Positions 1-6,828 of a stretch of 24,074 nucleotides of DNA are shown piece after piece. The notes under the pieces are model-generated. The model worked only from the letters and a program-made list of their open reading frames with translations. It searched no databases and was not told the origin of the DNA. The position numbers and the translations under genes were made by a program. This stretch comes from a virus. Positions within the stretch are counted from its first letter, which is position 1. Each line of letters starts with the position of its first letter. The stretch covers positions 1 through 24,074 of the IMG/VR virus record IMGVR_UViG_3300025120_000543; one strand, 5' to 3'.

Positions 1-69
1 GAAAAAGAGTTGTTTTATGCAGTCAAGTATTTAAAGCATTTAAATGATAAATGGCTATCACTAAATTAA
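1..69 (+). CDS. C-terminal fragment of an unknown protein (cut by window edge)
   Basis: The first reading frame is open from base 1 to a TAA at 67-69 and gives 22 residues ending in KHLNDKWLSLN. The start lies before the window. The fragment is too short to assign. The next small gene starts inside it (ATG at 51), which matches the tight overlaps seen elsewhere in this phage. Confidence 0.5.
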   Translation, partial: EKELFYAVKYLKHLNDKWLSLN

Positions 70-227
70 AATATAAAAATATGTACACAGCACACCAATA
101 TAGAATGTATCTTAAATTTCAATTTGATAGAGGAGTAAGATACTCAAGTATAATACAATTTCATTTATTTTATAGATTAAGTAATAAATTTAATAAATAC
201 AAAGTAAATGGTTATTGGGAAGCTTAA
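51..227 (+). CDS. Small basic hypothetical protein (58 aa)
   Basis: An open frame runs from ATG at 51 to TAA at 225-227. The product is rich in Lys, Tyr and Phe, starts MAITKLKYKN and ends KVNGYWEA. An internal ATG at 81 would give a 48-residue version; I prefer 51 because it overlaps the preceding gene by 19 bases, as other pairs here do. No Cys motif, signal peptide or membrane segment is visible. I do not recognise the family. It lies in the early region directly before another unknown gene, so a small early phage protein is the most that can be said. Confidence 0.45.
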   Translation: MAITKLKYKNMYTAHQYRMYLKFQFDRGVRYSSIIQFHLFYRLSNKFNKYKVNGYWEA

Positions 228-243
228 TTAAATTTAATTAGAT

Positions 244-624
244 ATGAAAGATATATTTAGATTACCCACACCAACAAAACCAAGTGTTGAAAGGTTAAAA
301 GAGATTGAAAAAGAGCATCAAGAAGCATTACAAAAGATATATGATAGATGTGATAATAGGATAGTTCATGCTACACTACATTACTTTAAAGGTACTACAC
401 AAGTATTAAAGCAAGTACATTATTTAAGTGGTGCTAATGGTAGAGCAATCTATTCATCAGATGATGATAGGTGTTATAACTCTTGTATAATGGTAGGAAC
501 AGAGTTACAGATGGCTAAGGATAAAAGTGTATATAATATTACAGGTTCTTATTCTTACAATCTAACAGAAGAAATGTTAAAGATGTATGAAGATAATGAT
601 AGACAATTAATAATAATTAAATAA
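244..624 (+). CDS. Hypothetical early phage protein (126 aa)
   Basis: I do not recognise this protein. Residues 10-36 are charged and probably helical (SVERLKEIEKEHQEAL and following). The rest looks like a mixed alpha/beta fold with many Tyr and Ser residues and a hydrophobic end (RQLIIIK). No signal peptide, membrane helix or paired Cys motif is seen. It begins 17 bases after the previous stop and ends 11 bases before the SSB-like gene, so it probably belongs to the same early transcript. The ATG lies in an AT-rich leader without a Shine-Dalgarno site. Confidence 0.7.
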   Translation: MKDIFRLPTPTKPSVERLKEIEKEHQEALQKIYDRCDNRIVHATLHYFKGTTQVLKQVHYLSGANGRAIYSSDDDRCYNSCIMVGTELQMAKDKSVYNITGSYSYNLTEEMLKMYEDNDRQLIIIK

Positions 625-635
625 TAATAATAAAT

Positions 636-1118
636 ATGAAAAATAGTAAAGTAACAAGTGTACAATCAAATGGAAGTTGGGAGGGTAAATATGGTGTTAT
701 GTATAAATTTGAAATTGGTTTTGAAAATGGAGATGTAGGAGAATACTCATCTAAGAATCAAGAACAAAATAAATTTTTAATAGGAACTAATGCAGAATAT
801 GAATACACAGATGGTAAGTTTCCTAAAGTAAAACCTGTTTATATAAAACCTGATTCTTTTAATAATTCATTTAGTAATTCTTCAAATGATAATCTAGATA
901 GACAAAAAGTAATTTCAAAGTTATCAGTTTTAAAATCAGCTATTGAATTTGATAATAATTGCACTAAAGAAGATGTTTTAAAAAATGCTCAAACGTTTTA
1001 TGATTGGGTAATGGGTATAAATAATACATCAGATAACTTTGATAGTAGATTAAAAAACAAAATAAATCAAATAATTAGTGATGGTGGTGATGAATACCCT
1101 AATGATTTACCTTTCTAA
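636..1118 (+). CDS. Possible single-stranded DNA-binding protein (OB-fold-like N-terminus, acidic tip)
   Basis: The protein has 160 residues. Residues 4-70 alternate in a way that fits a small beta-barrel (KYGVMYKFEIGFENGDVGEY and what follows, up to KVKPVYI). A Ser/Asn-rich linker follows at about 75-90, then a helical part at 90-145. The last residues, GGDEYPNDLPF, resemble the acidic C-terminal tip of bacterial SSB proteins (E. coli ends DDDIPF), which binds replication and repair partners. It is followed immediately by a DnaA-like gene and a winged-helix initiator gene, which fits a replication role. The tail and context are direct observations. The OB fold is inferred from strand pattern only, and the protein could instead be another phage DNA-binding protein. 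Confidence 0.5.
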   Translation: MKNSKVTSVQSNGSWEGKYGVMYKFEIGFENGDVGEYSSKNQEQNKFLIGTNAEYEYTDGKFPKVKPVYIKPDSFNNSFSNSSNDNLDRQKVISKLSVLKSAIEFDNNCTKEDVLKNAQTFYDWVMGINNTSDNFDSRLKNKINQIISDGGDEYPNDLPF

Positions 1119-1119
1119 A

Positions 1120-1635
1120 ATGACTGATACAGAAAAGTTTATAAATATATGCGACCTTACTACAAGTTTAGTAGGGTTGCATAAAGGTTCTTTAGCTAAT
1201 AAAACTAGAAAGCAAGAGTATCATATACCTAGAATGGTAGCATCTATAATTGCTTTGTTAGAAAAAGAGATACACTATAAAGTTATAGCTAAAGTTTTAA
1301 ATAGAGATAGAAGTTTAATTTATCATTACGAAAAAAAACATAAGTACAATTACTCATCTTTTCCAAAGTATAGAGATATGTTTAATCTTGTATACAATTC
1401 TTTTAAAGAAATTGATAAATCTAAAAAAAATTTTAAGACAAGAGAAGATTTGATGAGTTGTTTAAAAATAGCAGGTATTAAGTCTGTAGTTAAACCACAA
1501 GTTAAAATTAAGATCAAAAGTGGAGATGCACTATTTACATTAAATACTAACTATTTTGATTTTTCAAATAATATTAATATTATTAAGGAATCATTAAAAG
1601 ATTATGATTACCAAACTAATATAATAACATTATGA
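1120..1635 (+). CDS. DnaA domain-IV-like DNA-binding protein
   Basis: A 171-residue protein. Residues 25-80 resemble the DNA-binding domain IV of the replication initiator DnaA: a basic stretch (NKTRKQEYHIPRMVASIIAL), a helix-turn-helix, and LNRDRSLIYHYEKKH, comparable to the DnaA signature RDHSTV that contacts the DnaA box. The AAA+ ATPase domain of DnaA is absent, so it cannot be a full initiator. It may bind DnaA-box-like sites in the phage origin or interfere with host initiation. The frame opens earlier, at 1078, but I choose ATG 1120: it sits one base after the stop of the previous gene, whereas starting at 1078 would add 14 poorly composed residues inside that gene. The C-terminal half (90-171) is not recognised. 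Confidence 0.6.
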   Translation: MTDTEKFINICDLTTSLVGLHKGSLANKTRKQEYHIPRMVASIIALLEKEIHYKVIAKVLNRDRSLIYHYEKKHKYNYSSFPKYRDMFNLVYNSFKEIDKSKKNFKTREDLMSCLKIAGIKSVVKPQVKIKIKSGDALFTLNTNYFDFSNNINIIKESLKDYDYQTNIITL

Positions 1636-2234
1636 AAGAGAATCCTAGCTATTATGCTATAATACCTGCTAACGTAAGGTATTCAGATTTAAAACCAAAT
1701 GCCAAGTTATTGTATGGAGAAATAACTGCTTTAAGTAATAAGTTTGGTTTTTGTTTTGCATCTAACAAATACTTTTCAGAATTGTACAATGTAAATAAAA
1801 ACACAGTATCATCTTGGTTATCAGATTTAAAAAATTATGGGTTTATAGTTATTAAGATAGAAAGAGATTCTAATAAGCAAATCATTAAAAGATGTATAGG
1901 TATCACGAAAAACACGGATAGCCCTATACACGAAAAGATGAAAGGTAATAGTACAAGTATTAATACTACAAGTAATAATATATCTATAAAGGAAAAATTT
2001 ATTAATCAGGTTATGTTTTTTGATTACCCAAAAGAAATGAAGGAAGATTTTATTAGTTATTGGACAGAGGGTGTTAAAAAAATGAGGTATCAAAAGCAAG
2101 GAACATTTGAGATTAAACTAAGATTAGAAAGATGGTCAAAAAATTCTGCTAAGTGGGATAAACCTAAATTTTCTGGAACATCTAAATTAGATGCACAAAT
2201 AAGTGAATGGCAAAAAGCAAAAGAATTATTATGA
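1632..2234 (+). CDS. Phage replication initiator, winged-helix type
   Basis: A 200-residue protein. Residues 1-75 contain a typical winged helix-turn-helix of plasmid and phage replication proteins: YAIIPANVRYSDLKPNAKLL, then helices and the recognition region YFSELYNVNKNTVSSWLSDL, then a wing (GFIVIKIERD). After a Ser/Asn/Thr-rich linker (about 100-120), residues 125-180 contain FFDYPKEMKEDFISYWTEG followed by MRYQKQGTFEIKLRLERW. That C-terminal block is, from my recollection of the family, common in phage replisome organisers. It probably binds the phage origin and recruits the helicase. It overlaps the previous gene by 4 bases (ATGA) and the next by 4 bases. No helicase gene is present in this window. 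Confidence 0.65.
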   Translation: MKENPSYYAIIPANVRYSDLKPNAKLLYGEITALSNKFGFCFASNKYFSELYNVNKNTVSSWLSDLKNYGFIVIKIERDSNKQIIKRCIGITKNTDSPIHEKMKGNSTSINTTSNNISIKEKFINQVMFFDYPKEMKEDFISYWTEGVKKMRYQKQGTFEIKLRLERWSKNSAKWDKPKFSGTSKLDAQISEWQKAKELL

Positions 2235-2392
2235 ATATAGTAGAGGAGTTAAGGCAGAAGATTTATCTAGAAAAGTTATACAAAAGAAGTGTTATTGAAT
2301 TAGATGACTATTTTAAATATAGTGGTAAGGTAGAGGATAATTTAAATTTAAAAAACATTACACCAAAATATAGATTAAAAAAAAAATATTAA
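2231..2392 (+). CDS. Small basic hypothetical protein (53 aa)
   Basis: The frame could begin at 2207, but ATG 2231 forms an ATGA overlap with the stop of the replication initiator gene, so I choose it. The 53 residues begin MNIVEELRQKIYLEKLYKRS and end in a basic YRLKKKY. It is likely a short helix pair with a charged tail. It is not a recognised family. Its place between two replication-type genes suggests a replication accessory protein, but that is only context. The next gene starts at the very next base after its stop. Confidence 0.5.
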   Translation: MNIVEELRQKIYLEKLYKRSVIELDDYFKYSGKVEDNLNLKNITPKYRLKKKY

Positions 2393-2761
2393 ATGAAAAC
2401 ATTACAAGAAGAAAACATTAAAGAACTAACAGAAAAGGTTTTAGATTTAATTGCTAAGACATCAGTAGAGTTAGGACATAGAGCAGATGCTTTAACAATG
2501 GCATCTCTTGCTAAAATATTTGCAGAAGATTTACAAAAAGAGAATAGGTTTAGAAGAATGACATTTAATCAAATAGATGATGCTTTTCATAGAGGTGTAA
2601 GATATGCAGAGTTTGAACCATTTTTAAATATTAGAACATTTTTTAAATTTATTCATGTTCATAAAGATGTAATAGATGATGCTAGAAATAAAGTAGAAGT
2701 TTTAAATCAAAATCCTAAACAAGTTCCTTATTATCAAGAACCTTTAAAACAATTAAAATGA
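2393..2761 (+). CDS. Conserved-looking hypothetical protein, possible replication accessory
   Basis: A 122-residue, mostly helical protein. Residues 25-55 contain LGHRADALTMASLAKIFAED. Residues 58-95 contain a region of the type 'Asp-Ala-Phe-His-Arg-Gly-Val-Arg' followed by LNIRTFFKFIHVHKDVI. I have seen similar proteins next to replication initiators in flavobacterial phages but cannot name a function. A helicase loader is one guess. It starts one base after the preceding stop and overlaps the methyltransferase gene by four bases (ATGA at 2758), so translation of the two is probably coupled. Confidence 0.6.
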   Translation: MKTLQEENIKELTEKVLDLIAKTSVELGHRADALTMASLAKIFAEDLQKENRFRRMTFNQIDDAFHRGVRYAEFEPFLNIRTFFKFIHVHKDVIDDARNKVEVLNQNPKQVPYYQEPLKQLK

Positions 2762-4137
2762 AAGTAGGAACATTTTTTAGTGGTATAGGAAGTCCTGAAC
2801 AAGCATTGTTAAATCTTGAGATTCAACATGAAATTGAGTTTGCTTGTGATATTGACAAATATGCAAGAGAAACATATTTAAAAAATTTTAATTGCAAAAA
2901 AATGTATAATGATATAACTGCTTTAGATATGAAAGATTTATCTTATGTTGATTTATTAGTATTTGGTTTTCCATGTCAAGCATTTTCAATGGCTGGTAAA
3001 AGAGGAGGTTTTGAAGATACAAGAGGAACATTATTTTATGATGCTTTACGATATTTAAAAGAACATAAACCAAGATATTTTATAGCAGAAAATGTAAAAG
3101 GTTTACTATCTCATGATTCTGGTAGAACTTTTCAAACTATAATAGATTGTTTAGCATCAACTATTAATACACAAATGACACTAATGCCTTTTGATAATTT
3201 AGGTTATCATATACATTATAAAGTTTTAAATACAAAAGATTTTGGTATTCCTCAAAATAGAGAAAGAATATTTATTGTAGGCATAAGAGATGATTCTGAT
3301 AATAATTTTAGATTTCCAAAAGAAATACCATTAAAATTAAAATTAAAAGATATTTTACAGGATAATTTTAGTGATAAATATTATTTAAGTGAAAAAATGA
3401 TAGCTGGTATTTTTAAAAGTAATTTTCAAGAGAGAAAACCAATGAATATTCATAATATTTCTAAATGTTTAAAAATAGGTGGTGATATACCTTGTTTTGA
3501 GGTTATAACACATTCTTTATATCCAAGATCAGGAAATCCTAATCAAGGTGGTACAGGACATTTAAGTAAATCTGATGGAACAACATATTGTTTAGATACT
3601 GGAAATGCACAAGCAATAGAATTAATACGATTAAATGATGTAAAATTAACAGCGACAAAAAGAAAAAATGAAACTCCAAAAGAAATTAACGAATTTTTAA
3701 AAAAACATAAAAACACAACAATAAAAAAAATTGCAAAATATTTAAATATACCAAAAACTCAAGCAGAGCATTATTTTAGAACTGATAAAAGCAGATGCAT
3801 ACCAAATGTTAATGATTGGGAAAAACTAAAAACATTATTAAAATTTAACGATAAATATGATAAGCAAGTTTGTGAAATAGAAAAAAAAGCTTATACATTT
3901 GAAAGCTCTACAAGATTATATAGTGAAAATGGATTAAGTGCTACATTACAAACTACTGAAAACACAATGTATAAAAGTGAAAATAAAATAAGAAGATTAA
4001 CTCCAATAGAATGTGAGAGATTACAAGGATTTCCAGATAATCATACAGAAGGTGTTAGTGATACTCAAAGATATAGACAATGTGGAAACTCAATAACTGT
4101 TAACGTTATGCAGGAAATAATTAAAAATTTAATTTAA
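2758..4137 (+). CDS. dcm-like: DNA (cytosine-5)-methyltransferase, orphan phage type
   Basis: A 459-residue enzyme that transfers methyl from S-adenosylmethionine to C5 of cytosine. The motifs are clear and in order: motif I (FFSGIGSPE, 6-14), motif IV with catalytic Cys73 (FGFPCQAFS), motif VI (ENVKG, 111-115), motif VIII (QNRERIFIVG, 166-175), and IX/X near the end (RLTPIECERLQGFPD, 413-427; GNSITVNV, 443-450). The target-recognition region (about 200-410) is large. It holds the block SLYPRSGNPNQGGTGHL and then an extra, HTH-like segment at about 300-375. No restriction enzyme gene is next to it, so it probably protects phage DNA from host restriction or marks it for packaging or regulation. 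The recognition sequence cannot be read from the protein. Confidence 0.95.
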   Translation: MKVGTFFSGIGSPEQALLNLEIQHEIEFACDIDKYARETYLKNFNCKKMYNDITALDMKDLSYVDLLVFGFPCQAFSMAGKRGGFEDTRGTLFYDALRYLKEHKPRYFIAENVKGLLSHDSGRTFQTIIDCLASTINTQMTLMPFDNLGYHIHYKVLNTKDFGIPQNRERIFIVGIRDDSDNNFRFPKEIPLKLKLKDILQDNFSDKYYLSEKMIAGIFKSNFQERKPMNIHNISKCLKIGGDIPCFEVITHSLYPRSGNPNQGGTGHLSKSDGTTYCLDTGNAQAIELIRLNDVKLTATKRKNETPKEINEFLKKHKNTTIKKIAKYLNIPKTQAEHYFRTDKSRCIPNVNDWEKLKTLLKFNDKYDKQVCEIEKKAYTFESSTRLYSENGLSATLQTTENTMYKSENKIRRLTPIECERLQGFPDNHTEGVSDTQRYRQCGNSITVNVMQEIIKNLI

Positions 4138-4142
4138 TAAAA

Positions 4143-4421
4143 ATGAAAACAATTAAAATTACTAAAGATCAAGTTAAAACACAAAAGGATGCTATTAAAT
4201 GGCATTTAAAAAACTATGGACATATTACAAGTTGGGAAGCTATAAAAGAATATGGTGCTACTAGACTTGCTGATATTATATATAAATTAAAAAAAGATGG
4301 TTATAATATACATACATCTGATTTAAAAGTAGAATCAAGATTTGGTAAAAAAACAACTATAGCTAAATACTTATATTTTAAACCTACACCAGTATTTGAA
4401 CAAAAATTAATATGGGGTTAA
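4143..4421 (+). CDS. Winged helix-turn-helix protein (HTH_39-like)
   Basis: A 92-residue protein whose centre, LKNYGHITSWEAIKEYGATR followed by LADIIYKLKKDGYNIHT, matches the pattern of small phage winged-helix proteins of the HTH_39 kind (from memory: 'hITsweAi..yGatRLsa.I..Lrk.Gy.I'). The C-terminal wing includes a basic segment (RFGKKTTIAKYLYF). It probably binds DNA and may be an early regulator. It follows the methyltransferase after 5 bases and overlaps the NinG gene by 10 bases, so all three likely share a transcript. Confidence 0.7.
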   Translation: MKTIKITKDQVKTQKDAIKWHLKNYGHITSWEAIKEYGATRLADIIYKLKKDGYNIHTSDLKVESRFGKKTTIAKYLYFKPTPVFEQKLIWG

Positions 4422-4825
4422 AGACAATAAGTAAATTAAAGAAAGAGTTAGATAAATTTTTTAGTTTATATATAAGACTTAAATTTTCAAGTTTAGAAGG
4501 AATAGTAAGTTGTTGTACTTGTAGTAAAATAGGACATTATAAAGTAGGGATGCAATGTGGTCACTTTCAATCTCGCAGACATCATTCTACAAGATGGGAT
4601 GAAAAAAATTGTGCAGTACAATGTGTAAAATGTAATATGTATGAACAGGGAGAACAGTATCGTTTTTCAATTTATATAAATAATAAGTATGGAGAAGGAA
4701 CTTCAGAAGAATTAGAAATAAAAGCAAGACAAACAATAAAGATGTCTAGAATAGACTATGAAGAAAAGATAACTTATTATAAATCAGTTGTTAATAAAAT
4801 TAAACAAGAAAAAAATATAGAATAA
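4412..4825 (+). CDS. ninG: NinG/Rap-type recombination protein
   Basis: A 137-residue protein with the hallmark arrangement of lambda NinG (Rap), a structure-specific nuclease that acts on recombination intermediates. A cluster at Cys34-Cys35-Thr-Cys37 is followed by QCGHFQSRRHHSTRWDEKN (48-66), then CAVQCVKCN (67-75). These are the zinc-binding and HNH-like parts (Cys37, Cys49, His51, Cys71, Cys74). Helical N-terminal residues (TISKLKKELDKFFSLYIR) match the family's start. It overlaps the upstream HTH gene by 10 bases. A NinB-like gene lies 2 kb downstream, so two lambda nin-region functions occur together. Confidence 0.85.
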   Translation: MGLKTISKLKKELDKFFSLYIRLKFSSLEGIVSCCTCSKIGHYKVGMQCGHFQSRRHHSTRWDEKNCAVQCVKCNMYEQGEQYRFSIYINNKYGEGTSEELEIKARQTIKMSRIDYEEKITYYKSVVNKIKQEKNIE

Positions 4826-4846
4826 TTAATTTATTTATATTTGAGA

Positions 4847-5206
4847 ATGGTTAAGCCTGTTTATTCTAGCATTGAACATAAAATTTACATAGAAGAATAT
4901 TTAAAATTAATGTTATCTTTTGTTAAAGAATCTTCATCTGAAACTAAATATAATTCTTTTCTTGAAGTTGTAGATTTAATAATTAATTATCATAATGGTT
5001 ATGGGGAAGAAGGATTAGATAAAGGTAATTGGAATGATTGGATTATGATTTTGCCTATTAATCTTTCAGTATGTTGTAATGGTTACTTTGCTGCATTAGA
5101 ATCAAAAAGAAATAGAGAATCATTAAGAGCATACAGAGTTCTGTTAGATAAGTATTTAGAAGATTGTGTGGTAAATTTAAGTAATTTAGATTATAAAAAT
5201 GAATAA
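4847..5206 (+). CDS. Hypothetical protein (119 aa)
   Basis: I choose ATG 4847. An in-frame TTG at 4841 would add only two residues and is the weaker start. The protein is mainly helical and acidic, with EHKIYIEEYLKLMLSF near the start and a central Gly/Trp stretch (YHNGYGEEGLDKGNWNDW). No Cys pairs, signal or membrane helix stand out. I do not recognise it. It overlaps the sigma-like gene by 8 bases, which suggests co-translation with it, perhaps as a partner, though nothing in the sequence proves that. Confidence 0.6.
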   Translation: MVKPVYSSIEHKIYIEEYLKLMLSFVKESSSETKYNSFLEVVDLIINYHNGYGEEGLDKGNWNDWIMILPINLSVCCNGYFAALESKRNRESLRAYRVLLDKYLEDCVVNLSNLDYKNE

Positions 5207-5762
5207 AGTATATCAAGCAGTAGCAGATTGTAGACCAACATTTGTTAAGATGTCCTACACTTTTACTAAAGATATAAACGAAATTGATGAAGCAGTACAA
5301 GAATGTATAATTTATTTTATGCAGATGAACCCAAAGACTTTAAAAGATATATACGTTAAAGATGGACAGAAAGGTTTAATAAGATATGGTGCAGTTGTAT
5401 TAAGAAGAAGTTTTACAAGTCCACGAAGTCCTTATTACTACAAATACAAGAAATACTACACACATTTAGATCAACAGGCAAGTAACATAACTTATGACAT
5501 AACAGAAACAGGGGAAACATCTAATAAAAAGAATCTATACAATATACCAAACCCAGAAGAATATGTACAATGGCAGAAGTTAGAACAGATAGACAAAGTA
5601 TTAGATAATTTCTATTGGTACGATAGAGATGTTTTTAAACTCTATTATTACGAAGGACATACATTAACAGGACTAGCAAAGAAAACAGGCATAAGCAGGA
5701 ATAGTTTGTTTACGACTATAGATAAAGTAAGAGAACAACTTAAAGAATTATTAAATGAATAA
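5199..5762 (+). CDS. Sigma-factor-like transcription protein
   Basis: A 187-residue protein laid out like a minimal sigma-70-family factor. The N-terminal helices (about 1-72) include DEAVQECIIYFMQMN, like the region-2 core helix. A variable basic, Tyr-rich linker follows (75-90), and the C-terminus (125-185) resembles region 4, with YYYEGHTLTGLAKKTGISRN leading into a recognition helix (SLFTTIDKVREQLKELL). Such proteins in phages redirect host RNA polymerase to middle or late promoters. Here it precedes the structural genes and could recognise the TCTATTATATA motif found only downstream, which is inference. A region-4-only HTH regulator is the alternative. It overlaps the genes on both sides by 8 bases. 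Confidence 0.65.
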   Translation: MNKVYQAVADCRPTFVKMSYTFTKDINEIDEAVQECIIYFMQMNPKTLKDIYVKDGQKGLIRYGAVVLRRSFTSPRSPYYYKYKKYYTHLDQQASNITYDITETGETSNKKNLYNIPNPEEYVQWQKLEQIDKVLDNFYWYDRDVFKLYYYEGHTLTGLAKKTGISRNSLFTTIDKVREQLKELLNE

Positions 5763-6156
5763 GTTCTTTGTTACTAATGAGGTTTATAATGATAGGTTAA
5801 ACATCTGTAAAAGTTGTGTGTATTATTTTAAACCTACAGGTTCTTGTAAAGTGTGCCTATGTTTTATGTCAATTAAGGCACGAATTTCCGTAATGGAGTG
5901 TCCACAAAAGTATTGGGGTAAGACAACAGAAATAGATAGAGATGTAAATATACCTAACCATTTAATAGAAGAAGTGTTATTAATATGGAAAGATATAGAA
6001 AAAGGAATAGCAAAAGACCAAGCAACTAAAAAATTAATGATCACATTGTTTAATACTATCTATGGAACTAATTATGATACAGGCACATCTTGTTCTAGTT
6101 GTTTAGTAGATTGTTTTAAAGGAATAAAAAGAATATATGAAAAATATAAAAGATAA
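5755..6156 (+). CDS. Two-part Cys-rich protein, probably zinc-binding
   Basis: A 133-residue protein with two Cys groups. The N-terminal one has Cys18-x2-Cys21, Cys31-x2-Cys34-x-Cys36 and Cys49-Pro, the spacing of a small treble-clef or zinc ribbon seen in many phage proteins (CxxC...CxxCxC...CP). The C-terminal part (95-133) reads FNTIYGTNYDTGTSCSSCLV then DCFKGIKRIYEKY, with Cys113, Cys116 and Cys120. I recall this combination from flavobacterial phages but know no function. It overlaps both neighbours (8 bases with the sigma-like gene, 20 bases with the next), so it is in the same operon. Confidence 0.6.
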   Translation: MNKFFVTNEVYNDRLNICKSCVYYFKPTGSCKVCLCFMSIKARISVMECPQKYWGKTTEIDRDVNIPNHLIEEVLLIWKDIEKGIAKDQATKKLMITLFNTIYGTNYDTGTSCSSCLVDCFKGIKRIYEKYKR

Positions 6157-6373
6157 AACACCAAATTACTATAAAGGAAAAGTCTATGGCTATAAAGCAT
6201 TTGATATTATAGAGGACTATGAATTAAATTATAATTGTGCTACTGCACTTACTTACATACTAAGAAGTGATAGAAAGCATAGTAGTCCTAAAGAATGTTT
6301 ACAAAAAGCAATAGACCATTTAGAAAATGAATTAAAAATAAATAAAGGAGGGAGGCGTATTGCCAAAAAATAA
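6137..6373 (+). CDS. DUF3310-type protein
   Basis: A 78-residue protein. The pattern PNYYKG-x-VYGYKAFDIIEDYEL then A-x2-YILRSDRKHSSPKECLQKAI and DHLENELK matches DUF3310 (PF11753), a short phage family often described as nucleotide-kinase-associated, with the conserved 'N..KYilR...K.....DL.KA..YL' core. Here the usual Gly-Asn before the helix is replaced by Cys-Ala-Thr-Ala. The biochemical role is not established. The gene ends in a Gly/Arg/Lys-rich stretch (GGRRIAKK) whose DNA contains a strong Shine-Dalgarno-like run (6347-6355) and one arm of an inverted repeat. Confidence 0.75.
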   Translation: MKNIKDKTPNYYKGKVYGYKAFDIIEDYELNYNCATALTYILRSDRKHSSPKECLQKAIDHLENELKINKGGRRIAKK

Positions 6374-6417
6374 CCAATTAGATTTTAGATATTTTTCTTT
6401 TTATCTCTCCTTTATTT
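6340..6417 (+). repeat. Inverted repeat with long loop around an SD-like sequence
   Basis: The left arm AAATAAAGGAGGGA (6340-6353) can pair with TCTCTCCTTTATTT (6404-6417) over 14 positions with one G-T mismatch, across a 50-base loop. The left arm includes most of GGAGGGAGG (6347-6355), the only strong Shine-Dalgarno-like run I noticed just before a possible start (TTG at 6360). In RNA the pairing would hide that run. It overlaps the end of the DUF3310 gene and the leader of the next gene. Function is unknown and chance pairing is possible. Confidence 0.4.
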
Positions 6418-6431
6418 TAAACAAAACAAAT

Positions 6432-6593
6432 ATGAAAAAAACAAAAAAATTATATTGTCCTAAGACTTGTAATATATTTGAAATGCAATTTGGTTTTGCT
6501 TATCCTGTTGCAGCCTGGACTACAATGGGAAGAAAAGATACAAGAACAAAGGCTCACGGAAAACAAAGAGTAGAATTAAATAAAAATAACTAA
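6432..6593 (+). CDS. Small basic hypothetical protein (53 aa)
   Basis: I place the start at ATG 6432, giving a 53-residue basic protein beginning MKKTKKLYCPKTCN and ending AHGKQRVELNKNN. It holds Cys9 and Cys13 and an aromatic middle (FGFAYPVAAWTTMG). The same frame is open back to TTG 6360, which has a Shine-Dalgarno-like GGAGGGAGG four bases upstream and would add 24 residues (DFRYFSFYLSFILNK among them). In a Bacteroidota host the ATG is more likely, but the longer form cannot be excluded. The family is not recognised. Confidence 0.5.
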   Translation: MKKTKKLYCPKTCNIFEMQFGFAYPVAAWTTMGRKDTRTKAHGKQRVELNKNN

Positions 6594-6594
6594 T

Positions 6595-6828
6595 ATGTTA
6601 AAATATCAATGTAATGAATGTGAAATACAAAAGGAATTTAGCAAGGTAATAATGAAAGTAATAAATTCTAAAGTTGTTAATATAGGAACAGAGTGTCCAA
6701 ACTGCCACGAGTATATGCAAGAAATAGAAAAAGAGTTTAGTGGGTTTCCTAGTCTTAAAAGAACAGAACCAACATTATCTAATAGAAAAAATAAATTATG
6801 GGGAGGGGTAAAAGATAGACTATCTTGA
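6595..6828 (+). CDS. Small zinc-ribbon-like protein (77 aa)
   Basis: Two Cys pairs, Cys6-x2-Cys9 and Cys34-x2-Cys37 (ECPNC), are spaced as in a zinc ribbon, with beta-rich sequence between them (KVINSKVVNIGT). The C-terminal third is basic and polar (SLKRTEPTLSNRKNKLWGG). It probably binds zinc and perhaps nucleic acid or protein; no more specific family is recognisable. Its TGA stop shares bases with the TTG start of the next gene (TTGA, 6825-6828), so the two are likely coupled. Confidence 0.6.
   Translation: MLKYQCNECEIQKEFSKVIMKVINSKVVNIGTECPNCHEYMQEIEKEFSGFPSLKRTEPTLSNRKNKLWGGVKDRLS

Noticed and set aside
1078-1119. Earlier start for the DnaA-like gene at 1078
   Set aside because: It would add 14 residues encoded inside the end of the SSB-like gene, while ATG 1120 lies just after that gene's stop and fits the packing seen elsewhere.
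4836-4843. TATATTTG, a match to the Bacteroidota -7 promoter box TAnnTTTG
   Set aside because: No TTG lies at the proper distance upstream (nearest at about 4788), and a short match is expected by chance in such AT-rich DNA.
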